NCBI GenBank assembly: GCA_964578835.1
Contig: CAZOEL010000003.1
Location: 93,334 to 157,333 of the forward strand
Direction: 5' to 3'
DNA length: 64,000 nt
Source: CAZOEL01 sp964578835
Lineage (GTDB): Bacteria > Desulfobacterota > Syntrophobacteria > Syntrophobacterales > Syntrophobacteraceae
The position numbers and the translations under genes are program-made. The notes below the pieces were generated by a model. The model saw only the letters and a program-made list of their open reading frames with translations, was not told the DNA's origin and ran no database searches. This document shows positions 47,001 through 55,559 of the stretch, piece by piece; the stretch's first letter is position 1; the number at the start of each line of letters is the position of its first letter.

Positions 47001-47131
47001 ATGGCCTCGCTCTGTTCGACCATGTACACAAAAAAACCGGTATCGGCAAGGTCCAGGGCAGCCTGCACGCCGGCAATGCCTCCGCCCACAACCATGGCCG
47101 ATCCGATAGGATTCCGAGATGGCTTTGACAT
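44087..47131 (-). CDS. hdrA: HdrA-like electron-bifurcating flavoprotein, ~1,000-residue type (copy 2)
   Basis: 1,014 residues, larger than methanogen HdrA (~650). An N-terminal FAD fold (MVVGGGIAGVQAALDLAD) leads into the HdrA block NDCSMCILSPKLVECGRHPN, two ferredoxin-like sites (CIACGVCAEKCP; CRACEKFCPAG) and CxxC-rich DNGHCSAVCCMYAIKEAV. A second HdrA-like unit follows: IGVFVCHCGINIGSVVD, CSPRTHEPLFQHTIREAGLNKYLFE, a second FAD fold (MVIGGGVAGMEAALALAG) and CSRVCCSHSIENAI. It ends with two C-terminal [4Fe-4S] motifs (CSGCMACLECCP; CKGCGTCAATCP). Family knowledge: HdrA FAD splits electron pairs between ferredoxin and disulfide-side carriers. The Cys of VECGRHPN lies in a block where I recall selenocysteine in some HdrA homologues; here it is TGC. 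Confidence 0.92.
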   Translation of the reverse strand: MSKPSRNPIGSAMVVGGGIAGVQAALDLADTGFFVYMVEQSEAIGGVMSALDKTFPTNDCSMCILSPKLVECGRHPNIEILTLTDIRDVQGEAGDFHVLLHQRARYIDVDKCIACGVCAEKCPRKVPDAYNLGLSNRKAAYVKYPQAVPLKYAIDKEHCIYFEKGKCRACEKFCPAGAVKFDDKDRDFSLNVGSIILAPGFQTFDPKIFDTYNYSQYPNVITSMEFERILSPSGPYQGRLVRPSDRQEPKRIAWLQCVGSRETNRCDNGHCSAVCCMYAIKEAVIAKEHSHQPLDAAIFFMDMRTSGKDFEKYYVRAKEEQGVRFVRSRVHSVERAPGSENLSIRYSMDDGSLQDEEFDLVVLSVGLETSPEILNLAGRLGIEINDGRFAATSPFAPVAASRPGIFVCGAFQGPKDIPQSVMEASAAATETAAILAPARGTIAKTPVEPVEIDAATLNPPSIGVFVCHCGINIGSVVDVPAVKEYAKSLPGVAYVEESLFTCSQDTQERMKEAIREHKLNRIVVASCSPRTHEPLFQHTIREAGLNKYLFELANIRDQNSWVHQNFPEAATAKAKDLVRMAVARISLQQPLEEIRLNVTKSAMVIGGGVAGMEAALALAGQGYPVTLVEKKNELGGHARKLLSVWSGEMVRPYLDHLAEKVESNPLITVRKNASLKEVRGFVGNFSSVLDVEGREEEVEHGAAIIAVGGHSYKPTEYEYGKSGRIFLNLDLDEAIRDGNETVAKARSAVFIQCVGSREPERPYCSRVCCSHSIENAIRLKGINPDMDVYVLYRDIRTPGLREKLYKEAREKGILFIRYDRERKPQVAVNGDALKVAVFDPILQQSILLQPDIVTLASAIETREVEEVAKMFKVPLNPEGFFLEAHMKLRPVDFATEGVYVAGLAHYPKPTEECIAQAKAAASRASTVLARDFIAAGGIAAFVQKEMCSGCMACLECCPFGAISYIAQESRCEVNQALCKGCGTCAATCPSEAVSLMGFSHRQIYSQIDEALCGC

Positions 47132-47147
47132 AATTCAATACCTTCTT

Positions 47148-48587
47148 TTATTGACTCAGGAATTCATGCATCGCCAGCGCCGCGCGCCTGCCTTCGCCCA
47201 TGGCGGAGATTACGGTCGCTCCACCGGAAACGATATCGCCTCCAGCCCACACGCGCGCTTTGGATGTTTTTCCCTTCTCGTCGATCACGACCGTTCCCCA
47301 TTTGGTTGTCTGCAAATCCGGAGTAGTCGAGGCGATAAGAGGATTGGGCGATGTTCCCAGAGAAACCACCACCGTATCGACGTCCATCGCATACTCGCTC
47401 CCCTGTATCGGAACAGGGCGCCTTCGCCCGCTCGCATCGGGCTCTCCAAGCTTCATGCGAATCATCTCCATGGCGGATACGTTGTTGCGGCCGTCGCTAA
47501 TGAAGGCCGTCGGGTTGCACAGGAAATGAAACTCGATGCCTTCCTCCTCAGCGTTCTCCACCTCTTCGAGGCGAGCCGGCATCTCCTGGCGGGTGCGCCT
47601 GTAGATGACGTAGACCTCGCTCGCTCCGAGCCTTACCGCGCATCGGGCGGAGTCCATGGCCACATTTCCTCCGCCTATCACCGCTACCCGCTTCCCCATT
47701 TTCACAGGCGTCGCATAGTCTGGATAGAGGTAGGCCTTCATCAAGTTTGTTCGTGTCAGGAATTCGTTGGCCGAATAGACCATGTTGAGGTTTTCTCCCG
47801 GAACCCGCATAAACTGAGGGAGTCCGGCGCCCGTGGCAAGATAGACGGCCTGGTAGCGTGAATTGAGCAACTCATCCAGGCTGTAGTTGATCCCGATAAC
47901 GGTATCCAGACGTATGTCAACTCCAAGAGACGCCACGTAGTTGACCTCGCGCTGCACGATATCCTTGGGAAGGCGAAACTCGGGGATGCCGTACATGAGA
48001 ACGCCTCCCGCCACATGAAGCGCTTCGAACATCGTAACCTCATGGCCATGAAGAGCAAGGTCGGAGGCGACAGTGAGCCCCGAGGGTCCGGTTCCGACTA
48101 CCGCGACGCATTTGCCGGTGGATGGGGCGATTTCTGGAATTGTCACAGCGCCCTGCGTCCGCTCCCAATCGGCGATGAACCGTTCAAGCCGTCCTATGGC
48201 CACAGGCGCGCCCTTCTTGTTCAGAGTGCAAGCGTTCTCACACTGAAGCTCCTGGGGGCAGACCCTGCCGCAAATGCCGGGAAGAGACGTCTTGGCCTTG
48301 AGCACCTTGGATGCTCCCCCGATGTCGCCTTTCTGGAGCAAGCCAATGAAATCGGGAATGTCTATATTGACGGGACAACCCTGCTGACAGTTTCTTTTCT
48401 TACACTGGATGCAGCGGCCCGCCTCTTCCATGGCCATCTCGTAGGTGTAGCCCGTTGCGACCTCGTCAAAGTTATGCTTACGCTCTTCCGGAGCCTGCTT
48501 GGGCATCTCTATCCGATTCAAATTCATCTTGGATTTTTTTGCTCCGGATTCCTTTTGAGGCAGTCCGGTTTCTTTTGCTTCGCTCAT
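47148..48587 (-). CDS. NfnB/SudA-type FAD-NADPH oxidoreductase
   Basis: 479 residues. Fe-S domain CIQCKKRNCQQGCPVNIDIPDF and CGRVCPQELQCENACTLNK, FAD fold VVGTGPSGLTVASDLALHG, NADP fold VIGGGNVAMDSARCAVRLG with YVIYRRTRQEMPAR after it, and a closing ARVWAGGDIVSGGATVISAMGEG. This matches glutamate-synthase-small-subunit-like NfnB/SudA. It lies 46 bp downstream of the NfnA/SudB-type gene; together they form NADH-dependent ferredoxin:NADP oxidoreductase (or sulfide dehydrogenase), a known bifurcating enzyme. The following hdrA2 starts 16 bp further. Confidence 0.92.
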   Translation of the reverse strand: MSEAKETGLPQKESGAKKSKMNLNRIEMPKQAPEERKHNFDEVATGYTYEMAMEEAGRCIQCKKRNCQQGCPVNIDIPDFIGLLQKGDIGGASKVLKAKTSLPGICGRVCPQELQCENACTLNKKGAPVAIGRLERFIADWERTQGAVTIPEIAPSTGKCVAVVGTGPSGLTVASDLALHGHEVTMFEALHVAGGVLMYGIPEFRLPKDIVQREVNYVASLGVDIRLDTVIGINYSLDELLNSRYQAVYLATGAGLPQFMRVPGENLNMVYSANEFLTRTNLMKAYLYPDYATPVKMGKRVAVIGGGNVAMDSARCAVRLGASEVYVIYRRTRQEMPARLEEVENAEEEGIEFHFLCNPTAFISDGRNNVSAMEMIRMKLGEPDASGRRRPVPIQGSEYAMDVDTVVVSLGTSPNPLIASTTPDLQTTKWGTVVIDEKGKTSKARVWAGGDIVSGGATVISAMGEGRRAALAMHEFLSQ

Positions 48588-48633
48588 CTGTCGACTCTCT
48601 TCACTCTTTTTTCACCGTTCACTGCTCATTGGA

Positions 48634-49479
48634 TTACCATTGGGAACAACCACGACACTGAAATCCCTGCTGGAGGATGCTCTCATCGGCGTATGTGCAG
48701 CGCCTGGCCATCAGCACATCCCATCCATCAACCTCATGGCCGTCAAACTCAGGTCCATGCACGCAGGCGAAACGGTTGCTCCCTTTCACGCTCAGGCGGC
48801 ATGCTCCACACATCCCTGTTCCGTCCACCATGAGGGGGGTGAGATGCACGACCGTCTTGATGCCGTAAGGGCGCGTCATTTCGCTTATGACGCGCATGAG
48901 ACAAATGGAGCCCATCACGATTACGCGGTCTAACGGAGTTTGTGGATGATTCACGAGAAGCTTACGTAGCGGCTTGGTGACGCTCGAGGCCATATCCTCG
49001 CCCTCTTCGCCAAGCGCCAGAACCAGTCGATCGCTCACAGCCTCGAGCTCGGCCTGCCCGAAAACTCTCTGGCGATCCGGCGCCTGCAGGATGGTGGTGA
49101 TGCGGTTATCCCGCTCCTTATAGGCCTCGAGAATCGGCGCCATGGCGGAGATGCCGTAACCGCTCGCGACAGCCGCGACGTGTCCGAAACGGTCCACATG
49201 AGCCGGCATTCCAAGAGGGCCCACAAAGTGCTTCAGGCAGTCACCGGGATTCAATCCCGCCAGCTGTCTCGTGCTCTTACCCACCTCGATATATACAAAA
49301 TCAACAGTCCCGGCCTCTTTGTTCCATCCGCTTATCGTGAACGGAACACGTTCGCCTTTCTCGTCGATGATGACGATCACGAATTGGCCCGGCATGGCTT
49401 TTTCCGCAACAACAGGCGCTTTTACGGTCATTCGATGAACCGCGGGCGCCAGCTCTTCATGCGCAACGATAGAAAACAT
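48634..49479 (-). CDS. NfnA/SudB-type ferredoxin-NADP reductase subunit
   Basis: 281 residues: an FAD-binding beta-barrel (AMPGQFVIVIIDEKGERVPFTISGW), an NAD-binding fold (AVASGYGISAMAPILEAYKERDNRI) and a C-terminal [2Fe-2S] site with Cys in GTGMCGACRLSV and RFACVHGPEFDG. This is the diagnostic layout of the NfnA/SudB small subunit. Family knowledge: NfnA holds the NADH site and a [2Fe-2S] cluster. It is paired with the NfnB-type gene downstream and the NuoG/FdhA-like gene upstream (77-bp gap). Confidence 0.93.
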   Translation of the reverse strand: MFSIVAHEELAPAVHRMTVKAPVVAEKAMPGQFVIVIIDEKGERVPFTISGWNKEAGTVDFVYIEVGKSTRQLAGLNPGDCLKHFVGPLGMPAHVDRFGHVAAVASGYGISAMAPILEAYKERDNRITTILQAPDRQRVFGQAELEAVSDRLVLALGEEGEDMASSVTKPLRKLLVNHPQTPLDRVIVMGSICLMRVISEMTRPYGIKTVVHLTPLMVDGTGMCGACRLSVKGSNRFACVHGPEFDGHEVDGWDVLMARRCTYADESILQQGFQCRGCSQW

Positions 49480-49556
49480 ATCTTATGTCACCTTGTCTCA
49501 GTGATGAATGCGGAACAATGGCTGAATGACGATCTCCTAATTCGGCGCCAACGCAC

Positions 49557-52226
49557 TCATTCACTCGATGCGTCAGTATTCGCCACTCTTACCGGAATGT
49601 TCCTCTCTGCCGCACTTCGCGCCTTTCCCCACGCCTTGAGCGACGCCATGGAGATGGCCAGGGTCTTGGGAGGAAGAAGCCCGTTGAGGCTTAGACGCCC
49701 TTCCAGTTCTTCGCCAACGTCTGTAACAATGCGAACGGTATCGCCTGGAGTTAATCCGATGGCGAACGCATCCGCCGGGTTCATCTCTATATCGCCGTTG
49801 GCATAGAAGAGAGCTTTGGCTTCCTCCGCCAAAAGCGGGCCTGCGAAGTAGGGATCCAGATCCTCCCCGGCCACGGCGGCAAAAGGAAATTCCTTGTTTG
49901 CCAAAGCTCTGGGGGCCTTGATTTGCGCCGGCTTCCAGGCTGGGAAATCCTCTTCGCATTCAGAGCCCGATTTCGCAGGCTTTTGACAGCAGCAGCAGGA
50001 GGTCGCTTTGGGAGCTTTCTTAACGAGCGTTGTGCTTGCAGCTATCTCTTTCCAGATCTCGCTGTGAAGATCTTCTTCGTCCTTCGGGCTGAAGCCCGGA
50101 ACTTTCATGCATCGGGCCAACTCCTGAAGGAGCCACAGAACGGACTTGGCCTCTCCCGGAGGAGGAACGACAGGAGCAATCTTTGCCGCCTTCCAATAGA
50201 AATCCGTAAAAGAGCCACTTTTTTCCAAAGCTGAAGCCATGGGCAGGATGACCTGCGCCAAGGGCGTCGATCCTTGCGCCGCCGAGGCTGGCAATACGGT
50301 GTCGTGCAGGATTACGAGCTCCATTTTTTCGAGCAGAGGCCTCAGCGAATCGAAGATTCCGCTCCCGTACGTTTCACAGGCGAGATAGACAGCCTTTACC
50401 TGCGTCGAGGCGAACAGATCTCGAATATCTCCAGGTCTGTCGCCGCAATCGACAGCGCTCGGATTGGGCGTAGCATACAATTGTGAGACCAGGCCAAGAT
50501 CTGAAGCTCCATGCAGGTTCCCTTTTCCGTAAAGAGGAATCATGCCGCCACCGAGTCTTGCGACGCTGCCGGTAAGGTGGAGAAGCGCGATCATTGCTTT
50601 CAGCGATTCCACGGCATCCGGCGATTGAATCAACCCGGGCCCGTAGAGGATCGTGAGCGGTTTTCCGCCACCGATAAGAGAAGCGGCCTTTTGCAGGCTT
50701 TCTGCATTCACTCCTGTGACTTTTGCGACTTCTTCAGGGTGATATTCGGCCAGATCGTTTTTCATCGTATGGATGGCAAGAGGACTTTGCGCGGTGACAA
50801 CCGAGTCCGCCATATTTCCATCGAGTAGAAGATGCATAAGCCCTGCAATGAGGGCGGATTCCGAACCGGGCCTGTAATGCAGATTCGCATCGGCGTAATG
50901 AGTGATGCCTCCAGATAACGGATTGGCGACGATGAGCTTCGTTCCATTCAGCGCAGCTTCCCTGACATATGTTCCCGCAATGGGATGACTGGCCGGTGGA
51001 TTGACTCCTATGGCCAGCACGGCGCCTGCTTTGGAGAGATCCCGAAGGTTTCCCCGCAGGGTTGCCGAATTGGAGCGACGACTCAGGAGCTCTTCCGCCG
51101 CTGCATGGCCCGGAGGGGAGATGCAGCCGATTAGATTGGTTTTGAGAGCGGTGCGAGCAAACTTCTGCAGGAGAAAAAGCTCTTCTGTGGTTGGGCCCGC
51201 GTCAGTAAGCAGCGCAGTCTCCCAGGGTCCGTAGTTTTGGAGCTTCTTTGCAAGATCCTCAACCACCGTTTCCCATTCCGCTTCCCGATACCGGCCGTTT
51301 TCAAGCACCAGCGGTTTCGTTAGGCGCGCGGGAGATTGTATATATTTCCTGAGCAGAAATCGTCCCTGCACGCAGGATTGTCCGTGGCTGTGGATTCCAT
51401 TTCTATCAGGGCGCACTTGAAGGATTTCATTGGATTCGCTCAGTTCAAAAGACATGCGGCAACCGGCGCTGCAAATTGGGCAGGTGGAGCTCTTCCAGTG
51501 CGTGGGCATCTCCCTGCGATAGAGATCCGTAACGATAGAAGCAAGCCCTTCGCATGCATCGAGCATTTGATTGCGCTCTTCCTCGGAAGTCCGTGCGGGC
51601 TTTTCCCTAAGAGCCCCCACCGGACATACATCCACACAGGCGCCACAAAACTGACAGCCGGCCTCTTCGAGCGAGAGTCCGAAAGCGGTTCCGACCTCTT
51701 GACGACCGGCGACCTCTCGAAAGACAATGGCTTTTGTCCCGCGAACCTCGTGGCAGACGCGAACGCACCTGCCGCAACGCACACAAAGGCTCATGTACCG
51801 CTCAAAATAAGCCCCTGCCGGTTGAACCGCTGCACGCTTTCCGTTTGGCGGGGAATAAGGGAAATCGATGCCAACAGAGTCTACAAGCCGCTGTAGCTCG
51901 CATGTTCCGTTGCGCGGGCATCCAAGGCACTCGCGAGGATGCTCCTGTAGGATAAGTCTGAGCATCTCACGACGAAAATCAGCGACCTTGGGCGTTTCGG
52001 TTTCCACCTTCATGCCGTGCGCAACCGGTGTAGAGCATGCCGCAGGAAGCCCTCTATAACCCTCGATCTCTACGGCGCAAAGCCGACACGCACCGCTCGG
52101 CTTGAGCGAAGGGTGATAACACAAACGCGGAATATGCACCCCAGCCTGTTCAGCCGCTTCCATGATGGTCAGGCTCGGTTCCGCCTCCACCTCTTGATTA
52201 TCGATCCACAGTTTAATCGAATTCAT
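49557..52226 (-). CDS. NuoG/formate-dehydrogenase-alpha-like Fe-S molybdopterin-fold protein
   Basis: About 889 residues; ATG 52226 preferred (AGAGGTG upstream), with a GTG two codons earlier. N-terminal [2Fe-2S] domain (CYHPSLKPSGACRLCAVE, AACSTPV), His-Cys cluster ECLGCPRNGTCELQ, two [4Fe-4S] sites (CVRCGRCVRVCHEV; CQFCGACVDVCPVG), then a CPICSAGC [4Fe-4S] and a molybdopterin-oxidoreductase fold. The position of the catalytic Cys/Sec-His of formate dehydrogenases reads GCISPPGH: a Cys may align, but the following His is missing, so formate activity is doubtful. A Cys-rich insertion (SCCCCQKPAKSGSEC) lies near residue 770. It probably serves as an electron conduit or unknown oxidoreductase feeding NfnAB/HdrA. 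Confidence 0.82.
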   Translation of the reverse strand: MNSIKLWIDNQEVEAEPSLTIMEAAEQAGVHIPRLCYHPSLKPSGACRLCAVEIEGYRGLPAACSTPVAHGMKVETETPKVADFRREMLRLILQEHPRECLGCPRNGTCELQRLVDSVGIDFPYSPPNGKRAAVQPAGAYFERYMSLCVRCGRCVRVCHEVRGTKAIVFREVAGRQEVGTAFGLSLEEAGCQFCGACVDVCPVGALREKPARTSEEERNQMLDACEGLASIVTDLYRREMPTHWKSSTCPICSAGCRMSFELSESNEILQVRPDRNGIHSHGQSCVQGRFLLRKYIQSPARLTKPLVLENGRYREAEWETVVEDLAKKLQNYGPWETALLTDAGPTTEELFLLQKFARTALKTNLIGCISPPGHAAAEELLSRRSNSATLRGNLRDLSKAGAVLAIGVNPPASHPIAGTYVREAALNGTKLIVANPLSGGITHYADANLHYRPGSESALIAGLMHLLLDGNMADSVVTAQSPLAIHTMKNDLAEYHPEEVAKVTGVNAESLQKAASLIGGGKPLTILYGPGLIQSPDAVESLKAMIALLHLTGSVARLGGGMIPLYGKGNLHGASDLGLVSQLYATPNPSAVDCGDRPGDIRDLFASTQVKAVYLACETYGSGIFDSLRPLLEKMELVILHDTVLPASAAQGSTPLAQVILPMASALEKSGSFTDFYWKAAKIAPVVPPPGEAKSVLWLLQELARCMKVPGFSPKDEEDLHSEIWKEIAASTTLVKKAPKATSCCCCQKPAKSGSECEEDFPAWKPAQIKAPRALANKEFPFAAVAGEDLDPYFAGPLLAEEAKALFYANGDIEMNPADAFAIGLTPGDTVRIVTDVGEELEGRLSLNGLLPPKTLAISMASLKAWGKARSAAERNIPVRVANTDASSE

Positions 52227-52300
52227 CCTCACCTCTAATGATCACTTCATCCGTATCCTGAATTCTGACTTCCGGTTTCCATCTTTAGAACAATAGAGCT

Positions 52301-54304
52301 TCAGGCGCCTTGTTCCAGACGCTCTAATCGCTTAATTTCATAGCTATTATTAAAGGTATCTTCATTTACGAGACGCGGCGGAATCGAGGAATGGTCGAGG
52401 AGCAAACGCTCGTCGCCGACGCGATGAGTGAGCCCGATGGAATCCAGGTACTCCAGAACGGCGATGCCCCGCGTCCGCCCGTAGCCGAGTATCTCTTTGC
52501 TGTCCTTGAGCGTGAGCCTGCCATCACTCAGAATCCTCTCCCTCACCTTGGATTTGATCTCATCCATCGCTTCGCACGTGAGAAAGCGCCCGTCATTCAA
52601 TCGGACGAGCTTCTTCTGACCATGGAGGTAGTCGAGCAGCTTTTGTATCTCTTTCAAATCAAAGGTTTTGCCATGGAGCTTGCAGAAGGTTCCGGCGGCA
52701 AAGGTCGAATAGCCCTGTTCGTGAGCATACTCGAGAAGGCGCAACGCGATTGCGTCTCTTTCTGAAGAGAGCTTCACCACAAGGTTCGGAACCGAGTAGC
52801 CGGCGTCTACTTTAGAAAGCTTTCCCTCTCTGCACAGATCGGCTAGCATTCTTTCGAAAGGCGCATCATCAAGGGTCTGGGCCAGGCGGTACTTGAGCTC
52901 ATCCGGGGTTGCCGCAATTTTGAAGGCATCCTGAGACAAAATCGTCCTGGCGACTTCCAAAAGCTTGTTTTTCAAGGCTTCATAGCGCGATCGAGGAAAG
53001 AATCCGCGCTCCCCCAACTTGATCAGCTCTCCGGATTTCACTTTCAAGGCGACCTCTTCTTTTACGCGCTCCAGGGAAAAACCGGTGCTCAAGGCGATTT
53101 CCGACGGCGAGAACGCGGTGTCCGGAAATCGCTGAAAATATAGCTCCATAACAGTCTTGATGTCGCCTCTCTGCAGAGGTTCGAGATACGGAACTATCTT
53201 CGTGGTCTTCACCACCCTATATTTTTCTTTCGAAACTTCCAGGACGGCTCCGCCGCCGATAACGCTATGGAAGTTCATGGGTGAAATCACAAAGGGATCC
53301 CGGGACCGAAGAGCCAAAGGCTCCTGAAGTCTGAACTGCGCCAGGCCTTTTTCGCCCGGGCCGAGCCTTTGCCTTTCCATGAGGACAATATGAGCGTTTA
53401 CAGAGCATGATCCTGCATATAGCTTCACTCGCTGCCGGTTGAAAACCGCCTTGCGCGCCCGCGCCAGAATGGCGATCTCGGCATTGAAAATATTGCTCGG
53501 CTGCAAGTAGCCCGGAGCCGCAAGAGCCATCCCGATTTTTACCTCGTCCATTGGGACTTTGTGCAGATTGACGCCAACCCGTTGCCCGCTGATTGCGAGG
53601 TCGACCTTTTCATGATGGACTTCGAGAAATCGCACCCTGGTTTCTTTTCCGGAAGGAAGGATTTGAACAAGACTATCACGGGAAATGGCGCCGCTCAGAA
53701 CCGTTCCGCTCACAACCGTGCCAAACCCCGGAAAGCTTCGGACCTGGTCGATCCACAATCGAAATGGCTCGTAACCGTTTTTGCCGCTAACACTCCGCGC
53801 GGTATCCTCGATAGATGCCAGGATCGTCTCTCTTCCGCGCCCATCCAGCGCTGAGAAAGGTATAACCGGCTTGTTATCCAGAAAAGTCCCCACGAGCAGG
53901 TCTCGAATTTCAAGCTCCGCAAGCTCGAGGGTCTCCACATCGACCATGTCCGCTTTGCTGAGGACTACAACGCCGCTTTTCGCCCTGAGGAAATTCATCA
54001 CCTCGAGGTGGTCCAAGGTCTGGGGCATGACGCCATCGTCGGCGGCCACGACGAGAACGGCTATATCGACGCAGCTCAATCCCCGGATTGTGTTCTTGAG
54101 GAAATCGCTATGGCCAGGAACATCCACCAGAGCTACTTTCGTTCCAGAAGGAAGAACAAGGGGGGCGATGCCGGGCTCGATAGACATCCCGCGCTGTTTT
54201 TCTTCCTTGAGCCGGTCCGTGTCGACGCCGGTCAGATGCCTGACCAGGCTGGTCTTGCCGTGATCTACATGTCCCGCTACGCCAACGGTAATGTGAGTCT
54301 TCAT
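52301..54304 (-). CDS. selB: SelB-like specialised elongation factor
   Basis: 667 residues. G domain: AGHVDHGKTSLVRHLTGVDTDRLKEEKQRGMSI (in two parts GHVDHGKT and EEKQRGMSIEPG), DVPGHSDF and LSKADMVD. EF-Tu-like domains II and III follow, then ~270 residues of four winged helices ending in LGYGRTRGIAVLEYLDSIGLTHRVGDERLL, the SelB domain-IV region that holds SECIS RNA in known SelB. Family knowledge: SelB delivers Sec-tRNA at UGA. The ATG overlaps the stop of the upstream gene (ATGA), implying translational coupling. No selA or selD is present. The same operon carries, just upstream, a tRNASec-like tRNA with a Cys anticodon, so this factor may serve that tRNA. It may equally be the cell's ordinary SelB. 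Confidence 0.9.
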   Translation of the reverse strand: MKTHITVGVAGHVDHGKTSLVRHLTGVDTDRLKEEKQRGMSIEPGIAPLVLPSGTKVALVDVPGHSDFLKNTIRGLSCVDIAVLVVAADDGVMPQTLDHLEVMNFLRAKSGVVVLSKADMVDVETLELAELEIRDLLVGTFLDNKPVIPFSALDGRGRETILASIEDTARSVSGKNGYEPFRLWIDQVRSFPGFGTVVSGTVLSGAISRDSLVQILPSGKETRVRFLEVHHEKVDLAISGQRVGVNLHKVPMDEVKIGMALAAPGYLQPSNIFNAEIAILARARKAVFNRQRVKLYAGSCSVNAHIVLMERQRLGPGEKGLAQFRLQEPLALRSRDPFVISPMNFHSVIGGGAVLEVSKEKYRVVKTTKIVPYLEPLQRGDIKTVMELYFQRFPDTAFSPSEIALSTGFSLERVKEEVALKVKSGELIKLGERGFFPRSRYEALKNKLLEVARTILSQDAFKIAATPDELKYRLAQTLDDAPFERMLADLCREGKLSKVDAGYSVPNLVVKLSSERDAIALRLLEYAHEQGYSTFAAGTFCKLHGKTFDLKEIQKLLDYLHGQKKLVRLNDGRFLTCEAMDEIKSKVRERILSDGRLTLKDSKEILGYGRTRGIAVLEYLDSIGLTHRVGDERLLLDHSSIPPRLVNEDTFNNSYEIKRLERLEQGA

Positions 54305-54876
54305 AGTTGCCGGCTCTCAATGTTACGCGGTGCTTGTTTCTGCACACGCTCCGTGAGCTGTCGTATGGCCTCTTGAATATGCTTCCGCACGAGCGCCGCT
54401 CGATCCACGCCTCGCGACCGGCGGTCTTCTTCGTAGGCCGGATGCGCAGGAGTGGGCTCCGGAGCTTCAAGCAAAGCCGGATAGTCATAGGAAGCTGATT
54501 CCATAACCACCTCGATTATGCTCTTGTCGGCCCTCGGAATGCTCTTCACCCATCCAAGCCTCCGCATTCCCTCGAACCGCGCCTGATCGGTCATAAAGAA
54601 ATAGGCGTTGAGAAGGGTCGACAACCTCTCATAGCCCTGGCTCTCAAAGTCATGGCCGGTTCCCAACCCGTTAGATCGCATGAGCAAATCGTAAAAAGCA
54701 TGCTTGCTCGCTGGACCTTCTTCGCAAAAGAAAAGAATCACCTCATCTGGAAGATCCGACCACTTGGCGTCTTCATTGAACCCGGTTATGGATTGGAAGA
54801 TGCGCCGCCATTCCCTGAAACCTTCTCCTGCAGCCTTCTTGTTCTTGCGAGATTTCAGGCTTATTACTTCAGCCAT
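54301..54876 (-). CDS. Unrecognised protein translationally coupled to selB-like gene
   Basis: 191 residues from ATG 54876, chosen for GGAGGAGG upstream. No family recognised. Basic start (MAEVISLKSRKNKKAAGEG), a mixed alpha/beta middle (WRRIFQSITGF, EVILFFCEEG, FYDLLMRSNGLGTGHDFE, LNAYFFMTDQARFEGMRRLGW), and a charged Pro-rich C-terminus (EAPEPTPAHPAYEEDRRSRG). No signal peptide or membrane segment, and only one Cys. Its stop overlaps the selB-like start by four bases, and mvhD2 lies 63 bp upstream. I infer a role linked to the SelB-like factor, its tRNA, or the redox proteins of this cluster. Confidence 0.75.
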   Translation of the reverse strand: MAEVISLKSRKNKKAAGEGFREWRRIFQSITGFNEDAKWSDLPDEVILFFCEEGPASKHAFYDLLMRSNGLGTGHDFESQGYERLSTLLNAYFFMTDQARFEGMRRLGWVKSIPRADKSIIEVVMESASYDYPALLEAPEPTPAHPAYEEDRRSRGVDRAALVRKHIQEAIRQLTERVQKQAPRNIESRQL

Positions 54877-54939
54877 GATTCCTCCTCCAACGCTTTCATT
54901 GGTTCGCACCCTTTTGGGGAAAGCCTTACACGGCGTCTA

Positions 54940-55401
54940 TCATGAAACCATGGAAGCAGCGGATTCCCGTGAGGAAGCAAGTTGACTCGCCCCTTTCAAG
55001 CCTGATGGTCCAAGCTTTCGCACACGATCGGTAAAATCCCTGCAGCATTGGGCGAACTGAGGTCCCATGGCGGAAGAATTGTAGTACATTTCGACTCTTT
55101 GTGGATTTATGCCTATTCTTGCTATCAGATCCTTTACATAGGCAACGCGTTTTGTGGCTCTGTAATTGCCTATCTGATAGTGGCAATCCCCAAGCAGACA
55201 TCCCGATACAAAGGCCCCGTCGGCGCCTTCCTCAAGGGCTTTGAGAATGTAAATCACATCGATGCGACCCGTGCAGGGAACCTTTATAATTTTAATATTG
55301 GTGGGGTACTGAAGCCGCATCGAGCCGGCGAGGTCCGCAGCCGCATAGGAGCACCATTGGCAGCAGAAACAGGCGATGACCGGTTCAAACTTTTCTTCCA
55401 T
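54940..55401 (-). CDS. mvhD: MvhD-like [2Fe-2S] hydrogenase iron-sulfur subunit (copy 2)
   Basis: 153 residues: CFCCQWCSYAAADLAGSMRL, IIKVPCTGRID, GADGAFVSGCLLGDCHYQIGNY. The family Cys set is present, with an additional CFCC run at the start and a CC near residue 127. GAGGAGG precedes the ATG. It is the first protein gene after the tRNASec-like tRNA (158 bp upstream), and the unknown gene and the SelB-like gene follow it. It probably relays electrons to one of the two HdrA proteins. Confidence 0.9.
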   Translation of the reverse strand: MEEKFEPVIACFCCQWCSYAAADLAGSMRLQYPTNIKIIKVPCTGRIDVIYILKALEEGADGAFVSGCLLGDCHYQIGNYRATKRVAYVKDLIARIGINPQRVEMYYNSSAMGPQFAQCCRDFTDRVRKLGPSGLKGASQLASSRESAASMVS

Positions 55402-55559
55402 GGCAAATTCCTCCTCTGTAAAAAGACGGTTGCTTCTACGATCTCCAAAGGCCCGCTATCGTAAGGAAACATGCGACAACGGGCATGAAGCGGAACAAAG
55501 CTTAAAACGTCAATCCAAACGCTGCGCTACATCTCCCTTACGAGCGTGGGCTGTGCTGA

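Noticed and set aside
46139..47128. Long plus-strand frames opposite hdrA2 (also 44303-45001 and 45002-45955)
   Set aside because: They mirror the codon structure of the minus-strand hdrA2, whose domains are unambiguous; they have no recognisable motif.
49557..52226. Annotation as a formate dehydrogenase catalytic subunit
   Set aside because: The catalytic Cys/Sec-His pair is not preserved, and the N-terminal cluster layout equally fits NuoG-like proteins.
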